DNA from: an uncultured Bacteroidota bacterium
GTDB lineage: Bacteria; Bacteroidota; Bacteroidia; Chitinophagales; Chitinophagaceae
Length of the DNA stretch: 20,578 nucleotides
Direction: 5' to 3'
Assembly: GCA_903912435.1 (NCBI GenBank)
Contig: CAIWHI010000973.1
Location: 1 to 20,578, forward strand
The notes under the pieces: generated by a model
What the model was told of the DNA's origin: nothing
Databases searched by the model: none
The model's input: the letters and a program-made list of their open reading frames with translations, nothing else
Translations under genes and position numbers: made by a program
Shown: positions 9,101 to 16,401 of the stretch, one piece after another
How the letters are laid out: every line of letters starts with the position of its first letter
Position numbering within the stretch: position 1 is the first letter of the stretch

Positions 9101-9914
9101 AGATATGATTACCGTTGTTCCTTACCTATATGCATACCCAACTACTTATTATTCGTATGGTAACAGGGATTTCTCTTCAACAAAAGGAACTTCACTGATA
9201 TATGATTTACGTGCTACTAACCACCTTGCAATGAATATTACCTATACTTTGCAATTTGCTGAAGGCTCTGGTTCATCACCTGATGCAGGAAGTGGAGGTT
9301 TAACACGTGGTTTGTTAGGTAGTCTTGTAGAAGCAGGTTTGCCTTACCTACGTTATGTTTCTGCTCAAAATAATGATTCACGTCATTCAATTTCAGCAAG
9401 TATAGATTACAGGTATTTAGATGGTGAAGGACCAATGGTAGGCAATAAGCTGATCTTCCAGAATTGTGGTTTACATATTATAGGTAAAGCAAGAAGTGGA
9501 GAGCCATATACAAGGTATACTGATGCATCATACAACACTGTTATTGGTGGTGTAAATGGTTCACGTTTACCATGGCATTATGGTGCTGATTTGCGCTTGG
9601 ATAAAGATTTTGCAGTTGATTTTGGTAGATTACATAAAAAAGGTCCGGATGGCGTTAAGGCAAAACATCCAAGATACATTAAAGCGATCTTCCAGGTTAA
9701 TAACTTACTACAAACACGCGATATACTTGGAGTTTATGGATTTACCGGCAAACCAGACGATAAAGGCTATTTGACTTCATCTTATGGACAGGCTGCTATA
9801 CCAGCACAGACAAATCCACAATCATTTATTGACCTTACCAAGATTGCAGAAAATACTCCAGGCCATTTAAACTACGCCAGGACTATAAGTTTAGCACTTG
9901 AATTCAATTTTTAA
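6144..9914 (+). CDS. TonB-dependent outer-membrane receptor with carboxypeptidase-regulatory-like domain
   Basis: This is an active-transport receptor of the outer membrane powered by TonB-ExbBD. A signal peptide spans residues 1 to about 22 (basic MTR, hydrophobic core, VFAQ). Residues about 24-110 form a carboxypeptidase-regulatory-like beta-sandwich, common in Bacteroidota receptors. A TonB-box-like stretch VATVTAY follows at about 114-120. The plug spans about 125-225, including YIIDGVVVRG and NYGDVMGGIVNITTR near 208-223. The rest, to residue 1256, is barrel rich in aromatic and Gly residues and ends EFNF, the terminal Phe typical of outer-membrane barrels. It is large for the family. 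No SusD-like lipoprotein follows, so it is not a standard SusCD glycan importer. Instead a giant secreted protein follows after 29 nt and a PorV-like barrel after that. The ligand is unknown. Confidence 0.9.
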   Translation: MTRTLRYLLLFIFTGLSGSVFAQEIAGRIIDETKLGIINATVQAFQGGILKGGNVTDYDGNYFIKPLESGTYDVLITYIGYDSIWVKGVPVSPDGTTKINREMKKPSTGILLKVATVTAYKNPVISDNPGKTAFSTADIAKLPTTNVNDIASQAANTYQAQRGGGLSLGGARQEGTVYIIDGVVVRGSAQVSQGGIDNMEVISSGIPANYGDVMGGIVNITTRSVAQKFNGSVRLQHSIDGYNNNLANFSISGPLYKKTITTADGIKVKKPVLGYALSADYYEDHDRYPTFDPQYTAKGDVLKNMQKNPLKIVSDNTGNPVFNNASTYITFNDLEKVKAPAHNVTKEARVNGKVVYQLADNVSITAGGALSYTSADQYNRGLGIFAPETIPVLNTVSGRGYLRFTQKFGKSTDTGRSIVSNAYYKIQVDYQKNYNWIEDTRFGKNIFDYGYVGKFYEKRSPFFNTSIDSASKKVAVILSGSSTSDFFDKSNGVTFVRSEMNPNLANYTTQLYNYLGTTSVPSLLYLEARNGIANGDQPKYTYGIFNSPGTTQTGYSFVNDDQYGLSLDASFDLMLGKTRHAIEFGLYYQQRVERSYSLYGNPGSGTNSLWQLMRQEVSSFDNSNLTLDKQHPIFRVNGKSFTLDDVKNGKVIPGPSDTIVYNYKNTGNTPFDQALRKKLGYASNRSINVDSLDPNTFSIGMFSADELLNSGNSFVGYQGYTYTGGVQTGTVNFNDFWTAKDANGNNTRPLAAFSPNYTAGYILDKFSFKDISFNIGVRIDRYTANTKVLIDPFSLIGEKTVNEVTGTHNILNGGAHPGNISGGDVVYVDNNSSSNPNIIGYRSGTNWYDPFGNYISDPATLKKYSGGQAPQPYLVNNTTITDSNFNPNLSFTDYTPQVNIMPRVQFSFPISDYAKFYAHYDIYTMRPTSGNNANPETYYYLQQNAQGTIANPNLKPQKTFDYEVGFQQKLNDRSSLTISASYKERKDMITVVPYLYAYPTTYYSYGNRDFSSTKGTSLIYDLRATNHLAMNITYTLQFAEGSGSSPDAGSGGLTRGLLGSLVEAGLPYLRYVSAQNNDSRHSISASIDYRYLDGEGPMVGNKLIFQNCGLHIIGKARSGEPYTRYTDASYNTVIGGVNGSRLPWHYGADLRLDKDFAVDFGRLHKKGPDGVKAKHPRYIKAIFQVNNLLQTRDILGVYGFTGKPDDKGYLTSSYGQAAIPAQTNPQSFIDLTKIAENTPGHLNYARTISLALEFNF

Positions 9915-9943
9915 TTCTCTTAATCAATATAACTTCATAGGTT

Positions 9944-12900
9944 ATGATGTTCACAAATAAAATACGATACGCAGGCGCCTTAACTATCCTTAGTGTTTTG
10001 GGTATCGCCACTCAGTTAAGTGCAAGGGAAAACATAGTTAACTCGCATCGCACAAGTGAGTTAAAAGCAACAGCTACGGGTTGCTTACCAGCTAAGGCCG
10101 AATTGGACATGGATATCAATAATATCCGTGCCCACTACATGACCGGAGGGGATATGTGGTGGAATAGGGGTATAGGCGTTGCCGCTTATGAAATTCCTAT
10201 TAATTCGGGTAAAAGTTCACAATTTGCCGCTTCATGCTGGATTGGGGGATATGATGCCCAGGGCCAATTGAAAGTAGCAGGTCAAACCTACCGCCAAAGT
10301 GGTAATGATTATTGGCCTGGTGCACTTGATGATAATGGAAAAATTACACAGGATTTATGTTCCGGTTGGGATAAGTTCTGGAAAGTAGATAAGTCAACTA
10401 TCAATTCTTTCATCCAGTTATTCAAAGCGGGTGTTACTCCAAGCGGAACTTTATACCAGTCGATTAATGAATGGCCTGCTGTAGGTAACAGTAATGTTAT
10501 GGCTGCAAACGGATCTTCAAGATTAACATTAGATGGTAAGCATACTTATGCTCCATTTGTGGACTTGAATGGTGATGGACTTTATGAGCCGGAGAAGGGA
10601 GAATATCCGGATATATCAGGTGATGAGCTATTATGGTGGGTATTTAATGATGCCGGTAACGTAAAACAGATGTCAATTACAGCTTCAATTGGTATTGAGG
10701 TTCAGACTTCGGTTTTTGCTTATGCCACCCAGGACTTCCTGAATAACTCTACTTTCTGTAATTATAGGGTTATTAATCGTGGTGCATTAACTATTGATAG
10801 TACCTATATAGCCGTATGGGATGATGCTGACCTTGGATATTACTACGATGACTTTATTGGTTGCGATACTTCAAGAGGTTTAGGTATTGAGTATAATGGT
10901 ACTAATGATGATGGTGGTAGTGCAGGTCATCCGGTAAATAGTTATGGACCAAATCCTCCACAAACAGGTCTTGACTTCTTCCAGGGACCAATACGTGCAG
11001 TAACCCGCCCAGGTATGAGCGATACAATTCAGCGTCTGGGTATGACCAACTTCACTTATTATAATAATGATTTCAGTATCATTGGTAATCCTTTTAACGG
11101 TATTGAAATGTACAACTACATGACAGGTTCAATTCGTACAGGCCAACGTTTTGCTGATGATTATGGTGGACCATTCGTACCTAGTAAAGGATATGGCAGT
11201 GGTCCGGTTTCAAATTTCGTTTTCTGGGGTGATCCTGGTGTTAGTGGTGATTGGTCGGAGTGTGCATGTGGTAATCTTCCGGGCGATAGAAGGTTTATCT
11301 TCTCCTCAGGACCATTCAAATTATTACCTGGTGCCACAAATGATATTACATTTGGTTGTATATGGGCTCCGCAGCCTGCAGGTGGTTGTCCTCAAACAAA
11401 TTTCAAGGTAATCAAAAGTATAGATGATCAGGCACAGGCTTTATTCGATAATCACTTCAAAACTGTAGAAGGTCCTCAAGCACCAAGGTTGGTAGTTAGG
11501 GAGTTGGATAGGAGATTGATTTTCTATATGATCAATGATTATGGAAGCAATAACTATGCTGAAAATTATGGACGTACTGATGGTACTTATATTGACTCAA
11601 TACAATATCACCAGGCAGTTATTAAAGCATTAGGCCAGAAGAATAAAGATTCATTGTATAAGTTCCAGGGTTACAGGGTATTCCAGTTAGCAAATAGCCA
11701 GGTGAATTCTTCTCAGATATTCGATCAGACTACCGGTGAAGTTGATAATAGCGTAGCCCATGAAGTATTCCAATGTGATATCAGGGATAGTGTGAAAATG
11801 ATTGTTAATTATACAAAGAACCTTGCTATAAGTGATTCAACAACAGTTGCACAAATAAAAGTGAATGGTAGGGATAGTGGAATTATTCATAGTTTTCAAT
11901 TATCCAGTGATGCGTTTGCATCAGGATCTGATAAACGTTTTATTAACTATCATAATTATTATTTCGTAGCTATCGCATATGCTTATAACAACTTTGCAAG
12001 TTTTGATCCAAGACATGCCGACAATACACAGGATGCACCTTATATAGGAAGTTCGCATGGTGCTGGTGGAGTTGATATTAAAGCTATAGCAGCATTACCA
12101 AACCCTGCAAATCTGGATATGGGTACGGTACTAAATGCAGATTATGGATCAGGAGTTGCAATTACCAGGATGGAAGGTGTAGGTAATGGTGGTAATTTTG
12201 TTCAGTTGGATGATGCTTCAGAAGCTACAATTTTGGCTAATGGCTCAATAGATAAGGCCGTTTACAAATTAGGACAGGGGCCTGTAGATGTTAAGGTAAT
12301 TGATCCGGTAAAAGTGAAAGCTACAAACTGGACACTACAAATACTTGGACCTACAACATCAGCTGCTGCAGGTATTTCTACAGCAGGCACATGGAAATTA
12401 ACAAATTCTGAAGGAGATGTAATTTATAGTGAAAAGACATTAGGACTTTATCCGGTAGCTAATGAGCAGATCATTGAAAAGTATGGTTTGTCGGTATCAA
12501 TAAATCAGGTACAGGCTCCGGGTGCCAACACAAGCCTTGGTAATGGCTATGTTAGTTCTGACATTACTTTCGATGATCCTACTAAACCTTGGTTATGGGG
12601 TGTTCAGGATCTGGCAGATAGTAGTATGGGTAACTGGTTAAGGGCAGGTAGTACCAACCATTATGTAAGTCCAAAAGATTCTACAACAAGTCCATGTAAC
12701 TATAACGACAACTTGTCTAATGGTAAATTACTTGATCCAAATAATAATTACGAGAATATGTTTGCTAACTTTTCACCTACACAAAGTACCTGGGGACCTT
12801 ATGTTCTAGGTGCGGCGTGGAATATCTACACCCATTGGGGTTCAGGTACTCAGTGTGGATTTGAGTTGGCATATGATAGCAGGTCTCAAGATGTAGCTCA

Positions 12901-13951
12901 CTTTGCCAATCTAAATGATGTTAATCTGGTATTTACTAGTGACAGAACAAAATGGACACGTTGTGCTGTGGTTGAATTGCAAGAGTCTCAGAATTTGTCT
13001 CAGGGTGGTGCTTATAAGTTCTTCTTAAGGAAACACAGGGGATGGAATCTTGAAATAGCATCAGATGGTATTACACCTATTTATTCAGAACAAGATTCTG
13101 ATATAAGTATGTCTTATTTCCCAGGCTATGCAATTGATCAGATAACAGGTCAGCGTTTGAATATAGTGTTTGGTGAGGATTCTTATCTTGGTTCTGATAA
13201 TGGTAATGATATGATTTGGAATCCTTCAGCAAATCAATACAATACAACTGATGGATCTGTAATATTTGGTGGTAAGCATGTTATCTATATCTTAGGTACT
13301 AAGTATGATGAGGATAAGGCATTTGCTACATCAGTTAAGTCATCAACACCTAGTAATGTAACCGGTATTAGGGCGGCTTATGCCAACGTTCAGTGGATGG
13401 GCGTACCGGCAGCTAATCCTACTGTTCATATGCTGAGTCTGAAGGACAATTTGATTCCTACAAAGACTACATTAAGGTTTAGGGTAACAAGGCCATATGC
13501 TACCTTCCTGGCTACCGATACAAGCAAAGTGCCCAATAAAGTAGCAGGTTATCCAATTAATCCATACTACACATTTGATACAAAGGATCTTGCACCAACT
13601 CCTGTTGCTCAGGTTTCAGATAAGGAAAGTGTATTAAACAGGATATATGCTGTGCCTAATCCATACTATGGTTATTCAGGCTACGAAACTAACCGTTTCA
13701 GTACAGTGGTAAGAATTATTAATCTGCCTCCTAAAGCAAGTATCAACATCTATTCATTAGATGGTACGTTGATTCGTTCATTGAGTAAGAATGACCCTAA
13801 TACATCTTATATTGATTGGGATATTCATAACAGTGCAGGATTACCAATTGCAAGTGGTATGTATTTAATGGATATTAAAGCTGATGGTTTAGGTGAAACA
13901 GTAATTCGTTGGTTTGGTGCTTCAAGGCCATTGGACGTGACTACTTACTAA
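9944..13951 (+). CDS. Giant secreted surface protein with T9SS-like C-terminal domain and a calcium-loop-like motif
   Basis: The 1335-residue protein begins with a signal peptide (core ALTILSVLGIATQL, cleavage near LSA-RE, residue 27-28). Its N-terminal half matches a widespread but uncharacterised Bacteroidota family that I recognise by the stretches NNIRAHYMTGGDMWW, SCWIGGYDAQGQLKVAGQTY, and a DxNxDG loop (D207, N209, D211) followed by YPDISGDELLWW. That loop resembles calcium-binding loops. The C-terminal ~100 residues start at AVPNPYYGYS (1236 on) and contain INIYSLDGTLIRSL and SGMYLMDIKA, features of type IX secretion sorting domains. The extreme end (VIRWFGASRPLDVTTY) is not the usual short basic tail. 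An ATG at 9947 is an equally possible start. It lies 29 nt after the TonB receptor and 31 nt before the PorV-like gene. A T9SS-exported cell-surface protein is likely; its activity is unknown. Confidence 0.8.
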   Translation: MMFTNKIRYAGALTILSVLGIATQLSARENIVNSHRTSELKATATGCLPAKAELDMDINNIRAHYMTGGDMWWNRGIGVAAYEIPINSGKSSQFAASCWIGGYDAQGQLKVAGQTYRQSGNDYWPGALDDNGKITQDLCSGWDKFWKVDKSTINSFIQLFKAGVTPSGTLYQSINEWPAVGNSNVMAANGSSRLTLDGKHTYAPFVDLNGDGLYEPEKGEYPDISGDELLWWVFNDAGNVKQMSITASIGIEVQTSVFAYATQDFLNNSTFCNYRVINRGALTIDSTYIAVWDDADLGYYYDDFIGCDTSRGLGIEYNGTNDDGGSAGHPVNSYGPNPPQTGLDFFQGPIRAVTRPGMSDTIQRLGMTNFTYYNNDFSIIGNPFNGIEMYNYMTGSIRTGQRFADDYGGPFVPSKGYGSGPVSNFVFWGDPGVSGDWSECACGNLPGDRRFIFSSGPFKLLPGATNDITFGCIWAPQPAGGCPQTNFKVIKSIDDQAQALFDNHFKTVEGPQAPRLVVRELDRRLIFYMINDYGSNNYAENYGRTDGTYIDSIQYHQAVIKALGQKNKDSLYKFQGYRVFQLANSQVNSSQIFDQTTGEVDNSVAHEVFQCDIRDSVKMIVNYTKNLAISDSTTVAQIKVNGRDSGIIHSFQLSSDAFASGSDKRFINYHNYYFVAIAYAYNNFASFDPRHADNTQDAPYIGSSHGAGGVDIKAIAALPNPANLDMGTVLNADYGSGVAITRMEGVGNGGNFVQLDDASEATILANGSIDKAVYKLGQGPVDVKVIDPVKVKATNWTLQILGPTTSAAAGISTAGTWKLTNSEGDVIYSEKTLGLYPVANEQIIEKYGLSVSINQVQAPGANTSLGNGYVSSDITFDDPTKPWLWGVQDLADSSMGNWLRAGSTNHYVSPKDSTTSPCNYNDNLSNGKLLDPNNNYENMFANFSPTQSTWGPYVLGAAWNIYTHWGSGTQCGFELAYDSRSQDVAHFANLNDVNLVFTSDRTKWTRCAVVELQESQNLSQGGAYKFFLRKHRGWNLEIASDGITPIYSEQDSDISMSYFPGYAIDQITGQRLNIVFGEDSYLGSDNGNDMIWNPSANQYNTTDGSVIFGGKHVIYILGTKYDEDKAFATSVKSSTPSNVTGIRAAYANVQWMGVPAANPTVHMLSLKDNLIPTKTTLRFRVTRPYATFLATDTSKVPNKVAGYPINPYYTFDTKDLAPTPVAQVSDKESVLNRIYAVPNPYYGYSGYETNRFSTVVRIINLPPKASINIYSLDGTLIRSLSKNDPNTSYIDWDIHNSAGLPIASGMYLMDIKADGLGETVIRWFGASRPLDVTTY

Positions 13952-13982
13952 TTAATTTTTAAATGTTTATTCAATAATATTT

Positions 13983-15065
13983 ATGAAAAATTTTTCGAAA
14001 AAGGCTATCGTTGCAGTTTGTGCTGTGGGTTTAACGTTCAATGCCTTTGCTGGTAATAAGGATCGTTCAGGACAAGCAGGTGCCCCGGAATTATTAATAA
14101 ATCCATGGGCTCGTTCTACCGGTTTATTTGGGATGAATGTGTCATCAGTTGTAGGTATGGAAGCAATGAAGGCAAACGTTGCAGGTATGGCGATGGATAC
14201 GGCAATGGATATTGGGTTATCTCAATCAATTTATCTATCTGGTACACATATTAATATTAGCAACCTGGGTTTGGCACAGCCAATAGGTAAGTCGGGTGTA
14301 CTTGGATTTAATATTATGTCAATGGGTTTTGGTGATATACCGGCAACTGACTTTAATAACCCTGAGGGATATGGTACCTACCAGCCTACTTACCTGAACA
14401 TTTCTATTGCATATGCAAAGCAGTTTTCTGCTCACATTAATGCAGGTTTTGGTGTAACTTATGTATCTGAACAGATGAACAATATCAGTGCTACCGGTGC
14501 TGCGTTTGATGGAGGGATTCAATACTTTACAGGTAAGAGGGATAACTTCCATTTTGGAATTACACTTAGGAATATTGGTACAAATATGCGTTTCACAGGT
14601 ACAGGTTTCTCTGTAAATGCAGAACAGCCACAAGCGTCACCTACATTTGCAATTACCGCAAATTATCCATCAGATAAGTTTGAGATGCCAACTTACCTAA
14701 ATATTGGTTCATCGTATGATTTCTTTTTAGATGAGCATAAGGTTGATCCTAAAACAGGTACACCAAAACATAGATTATCAGTATTGGCAGATTTCCAATC
14801 TAATTCATTTAATAATGATTTTCTTGGTCTGGGTGTTGAATATTCTTTTATTAATATGGTAATGCTGCGTGCTGCATACCGTTATGAAAATGGTATTGGT
14901 GATGCTGCCACTTCAACATCAATGTATGTTGGAATTGCGGCTGGTGCTACTGTACAGAAAAGACTAGGTGATAAAGGTCCTATGCTTTCTTTCGATTATA
15001 GCTTCAGGCCAACTCAGCGCCCTGCCAATGGGGTACACGTAATGTCATTGAGGTTGTCTCGTTGA
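13983..15065 (+). CDS. PorV/PorQ-family outer-membrane beta-barrel protein
   Basis: This 360-residue protein has a signal peptide (MKNFSKK, hydrophobic core, cleavage near AFA-GN, residues 23-24). The mature region begins with a PorV-like segment (INPWARSTGLFGMNVSSVVG, then a degenerate version of the N-P-A-G-L region) and continues with amphipathic Gly/aromatic strands of a FadL/PorV-type barrel, ending SFRPTQRPANGVHVMSLRLS. In T9SS, PorV binds the C-terminal domain of cargo and carries it from the SprA translocon to the attachment complex, and PorQ is part of that complex. Being third in the operon, right after a T9SS-like secreted protein, suggests a dedicated partner of that protein, though it could be a housekeeping paralogue. 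The signature is diverged, so calling it true PorV would be too strong. The operon ends in the terminator at 15092-15129. Confidence 0.8.
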   Translation: MKNFSKKAIVAVCAVGLTFNAFAGNKDRSGQAGAPELLINPWARSTGLFGMNVSSVVGMEAMKANVAGMAMDTAMDIGLSQSIYLSGTHINISNLGLAQPIGKSGVLGFNIMSMGFGDIPATDFNNPEGYGTYQPTYLNISIAYAKQFSAHINAGFGVTYVSEQMNNISATGAAFDGGIQYFTGKRDNFHFGITLRNIGTNMRFTGTGFSVNAEQPQASPTFAITANYPSDKFEMPTYLNIGSSYDFFLDEHKVDPKTGTPKHRLSVLADFQSNSFNNDFLGLGVEYSFINMVMLRAAYRYENGIGDAATSTSMYVGIAAGATVQKRLGDKGPMLSFDYSFRPTQRPANGVHVMSLRLSR

Positions 15066-15080
15066 TAATCTGAAATTTAT

Positions 15081-15088
15081 TATTTTTG
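15081..15088 (+). promoter_or_regulatory. Candidate greA promoter -7 element (TATTTTTG) just before the terminator hairpin
   Basis: TATTTTTG matches TAnnTTTG exactly. A TTG at 15062-15064 (16-nt spacer) or 15054-15056 (24-nt) could be the -33 element. Transcription would begin near 15093-15096, at the first arm of the hairpin. The greA start lies about 57 nt further on. Confidence 0.5.
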
Positions 15089-15091
15089 CAT

Positions 15092-15129
15092 TGCAACGCT
15101 TCTGTTTTCAGAGGCGTTGTATTTTTTTT
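15092..15129 (+). terminator. Strong intrinsic terminator after the envelope operon, and possible greA leader attenuator
   Basis: CAACGCTTCTG (15094-15104) pairs with CAGAGGCGTTG (15109-15119) across a TTTT loop, with one G-T pair and no mismatch. Pairing extends to about 13 bp with G15093-T15120 and T15092-A15121. Eight Ts follow at 15122-15129. This is a textbook Rho-independent terminator located 26 nt after the PorV-like stop codon. It also lies between the candidate greA promoter and the greA start. Confidence 0.88.
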
Positions 15130-15151
15130 CAAGGAATTAAATACTTTAAAA

Positions 15152-15625
15152 ATGTCTGAATTAAATTATCTTACAAAAGAGACACTAGCCCAAATGAGGG
15201 ACGAGCTAAATAAGCTCAAAACTTCGGGTCGTGCAGAAATAGCCAGGCAAATAGCTGAAGCAAGGGAGAAAGGAGATTTAAAAGAAAATGCCGAATATGA
15301 TGCAGCCAAAGAAGCTCAGGGCCATCATGAAGCAAAAATTGCGCAGTTACAGGCCATTGTAATGAATGCCCGGGTATTAGATGCTAAGGATATAGATATT
15401 AGTAAGGTTTCGGTTTTAAGTAAGGTTACTGTTACAAATATGGCAACTAAAAAGACAGTTATTTATCAAATTGTTTCTGAGAAAGAGGCGGATTTGAAAC
15501 TTGGTAAAATATCAGTTTCATCTCCTATTGGGAAAGGATTATTAGGTAAAGCCATAGGCGAAGTAGCGGAAGTAACTGCACCAAGTGGTACCTTTAAATT
15601 TCAAATTGAAGATATTTCTATTTAG
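15152..15625 (+). CDS. greA: Transcription elongation factor GreA
   Basis: GreA enters the secondary channel of backtracked RNA polymerase and stimulates cleavage of the nascent RNA 3' end, rescuing stalled complexes. The chosen ATG gives 157 residues (E. coli GreA has 158). The N-terminal coiled coil carries the tip signature REKGDLKENAEY with the acidic pair D42 and E45 (D41 and E44 in E. coli). The C-terminal FKBP-like domain contains SPIGKGLLGKAIGEVAEV. A longer in-frame version would need a TTG at 15086 inside the terminator hairpin and adds 22 residues absent from the family, so it was not used. The HIT gene follows after 1 nt, so the two are cotranscribed. Confidence 0.96.
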   Translation: MSELNYLTKETLAQMRDELNKLKTSGRAEIARQIAEAREKGDLKENAEYDAAKEAQGHHEAKIAQLQAIVMNARVLDAKDIDISKVSVLSKVTVTNMATKKTVIYQIVSEKEADLKLGKISVSSPIGKGLLGKAIGEVAEVTAPSGTFKFQIEDISI

Positions 15626-15626
15626 T

Positions 15627-16022
15627 ATGGGTTCTATTTTTTCGAAAATTATTGCAGGTACAATACCATCTTATAAAATAGCAGAGAATGAGGATTTCTT
15701 TGCTTTTCTAGACATTTTCCCTATAACTGAGGGGCATGTATTGGTAGTGCCTAAGGTGGAAACAGATAAATTTTTCGACCTTGATAATGCTTTATTGAGT
15801 AGGTTGTTATTATTTGCTAAACCTATTGCAAACGCTATTGAGCAGGTATTTGAATGTAATAGATGTGGTATTTCGGTTATAGGGCTGGAGGTGCCACATG
15901 CTCATATGCATTTGGTGCCTATCAACTCGGCTGATGATTTGAATTTCACAAGGCCTAAACTAAAATTATCATCTGAACAATTTGCAGAAGTTCAGAGTAA
16001 GATAATTGCTGCAATGTACTAA
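15627..16022 (+). CDS. HIT-family nucleotide hydrolase/transferase (histidine triad protein)
   Basis: Histidine-triad proteins hydrolyse nucleoside phosphoramidates, aminoacyl-adenylates or dinucleoside polyphosphates in the cytosol. The 131-residue product shows the family start SIFSKIIAGTIPSYKIAEN, then EGHVLVVPK (35-43), and the triad H91-A-H93-M-H95 in EVPHAHMHLVP; H93 would be the nucleophile. The usual N-G-x-x-A-G-Q-x-V segment is replaced by NRCGISVIGLEVPH, as in some Bacteroidota members. The start used is the ATG at 15627, 1 nt after the greA stop; a longer frame from 15585 would overlap greA and add 14 non-family residues. Substrate not determinable. Confidence 0.92.
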   Translation: MGSIFSKIIAGTIPSYKIAENEDFFAFLDIFPITEGHVLVVPKVETDKFFDLDNALLSRLLLFAKPIANAIEQVFECNRCGISVIGLEVPHAHMHLVPINSADDLNFTRPKLKLSSEQFAEVQSKIIAAMY

Positions 16023-16045
16023 TTATACTTTATATAAAATTGTCG

Positions 16046-16085
16046 AACGTCCCTGAATGGTTGTTACATTTCAAGGACGTTTTTT
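16046..16085 (+). terminator. Intrinsic terminator after the greA-HIT operon
   Basis: AACGTCC (16046-16052) pairs with GGACGTT (16075-16081), and TGAA (16054-16057) with TTCA (16070-16073). The one mismatch is C16053-A16074, and the loop is 12 nt. A six-T run (16080-16085) overlaps the stem end. It lies 23 nt after the HIT stop codon. The minus-strand flank is less T-rich, so it probably acts mainly on plus-strand transcripts. Confidence 0.75.
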
Positions 16086-16113
16086 CATAGTAATTGTACC
16101 TGGAAACAATGTC

Positions 16114-16401
16114 TTAACCAGCTTTATTTACACTCCAGGCCTGTGGCTTATCCGCAAATAGTGCTTTTGTTAAACCCCAGGTTTCTTTAAAGAATTCAGA
16201 GAATCTGTAATGATTTAGGTCGTTTTCGCTATTCCAGTTGCTATAGGTGAAAAATATGTTTTTATGAGTTGTGTCCTGCCACAATTCAAGATATGTGCAT
16301 CCCGGGAACCCTTTGATAATGTGTTTACGTTCCTCAAATAATTTGGTGAACTCATCAATTTTATCTGTTTGGAAGGTCATTTGTACAATTCGAATTATCA
16401 T
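16114..16401 (-). CDS. Antibiotic-biosynthesis-monooxygenase (ABM) fold protein
   Basis: The 95-residue protein looks like a single dimeric alpha/beta-barrel ABM domain: IIRIVQMTF at the start, then a FTKLFEERKHII helix, FPGCTYLELWQD, NIFFTYSNW and the helix SENDLNHYRFSEFFKETW. The family includes quinol monooxygenases, haem-degrading IsdG-like enzymes and many proteins without proven activity. The Asn/Trp/His set of IsdG haem oxygenases is not clearly present, so activity is open. Its ATG overlaps the stop codon of the upstream DUF62 gene (ATGA, 16398-16401), which points to translational coupling. Confidence 0.82.
   Translation of the reverse strand: MIIRIVQMTFQTDKIDEFTKLFEERKHIIKGFPGCTYLELWQDTTHKNIFFTYSNWNSENDLNHYRFSEFFKETWGLTKALFADKPQAWSVNKAG

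Noticed and set aside
6144..9914. SusC-type receptor of a polysaccharide utilisation locus
   Set aside because: No SusD-like gene, glycoside hydrolase or regulator is adjacent, so only a general TonB-dependent receptor is called.
15086..15151. N-terminal extension of greA from a TTG codon
   Set aside because: It would translate the terminator hairpin and T-run, and adds 22 residues absent from GreA proteins.
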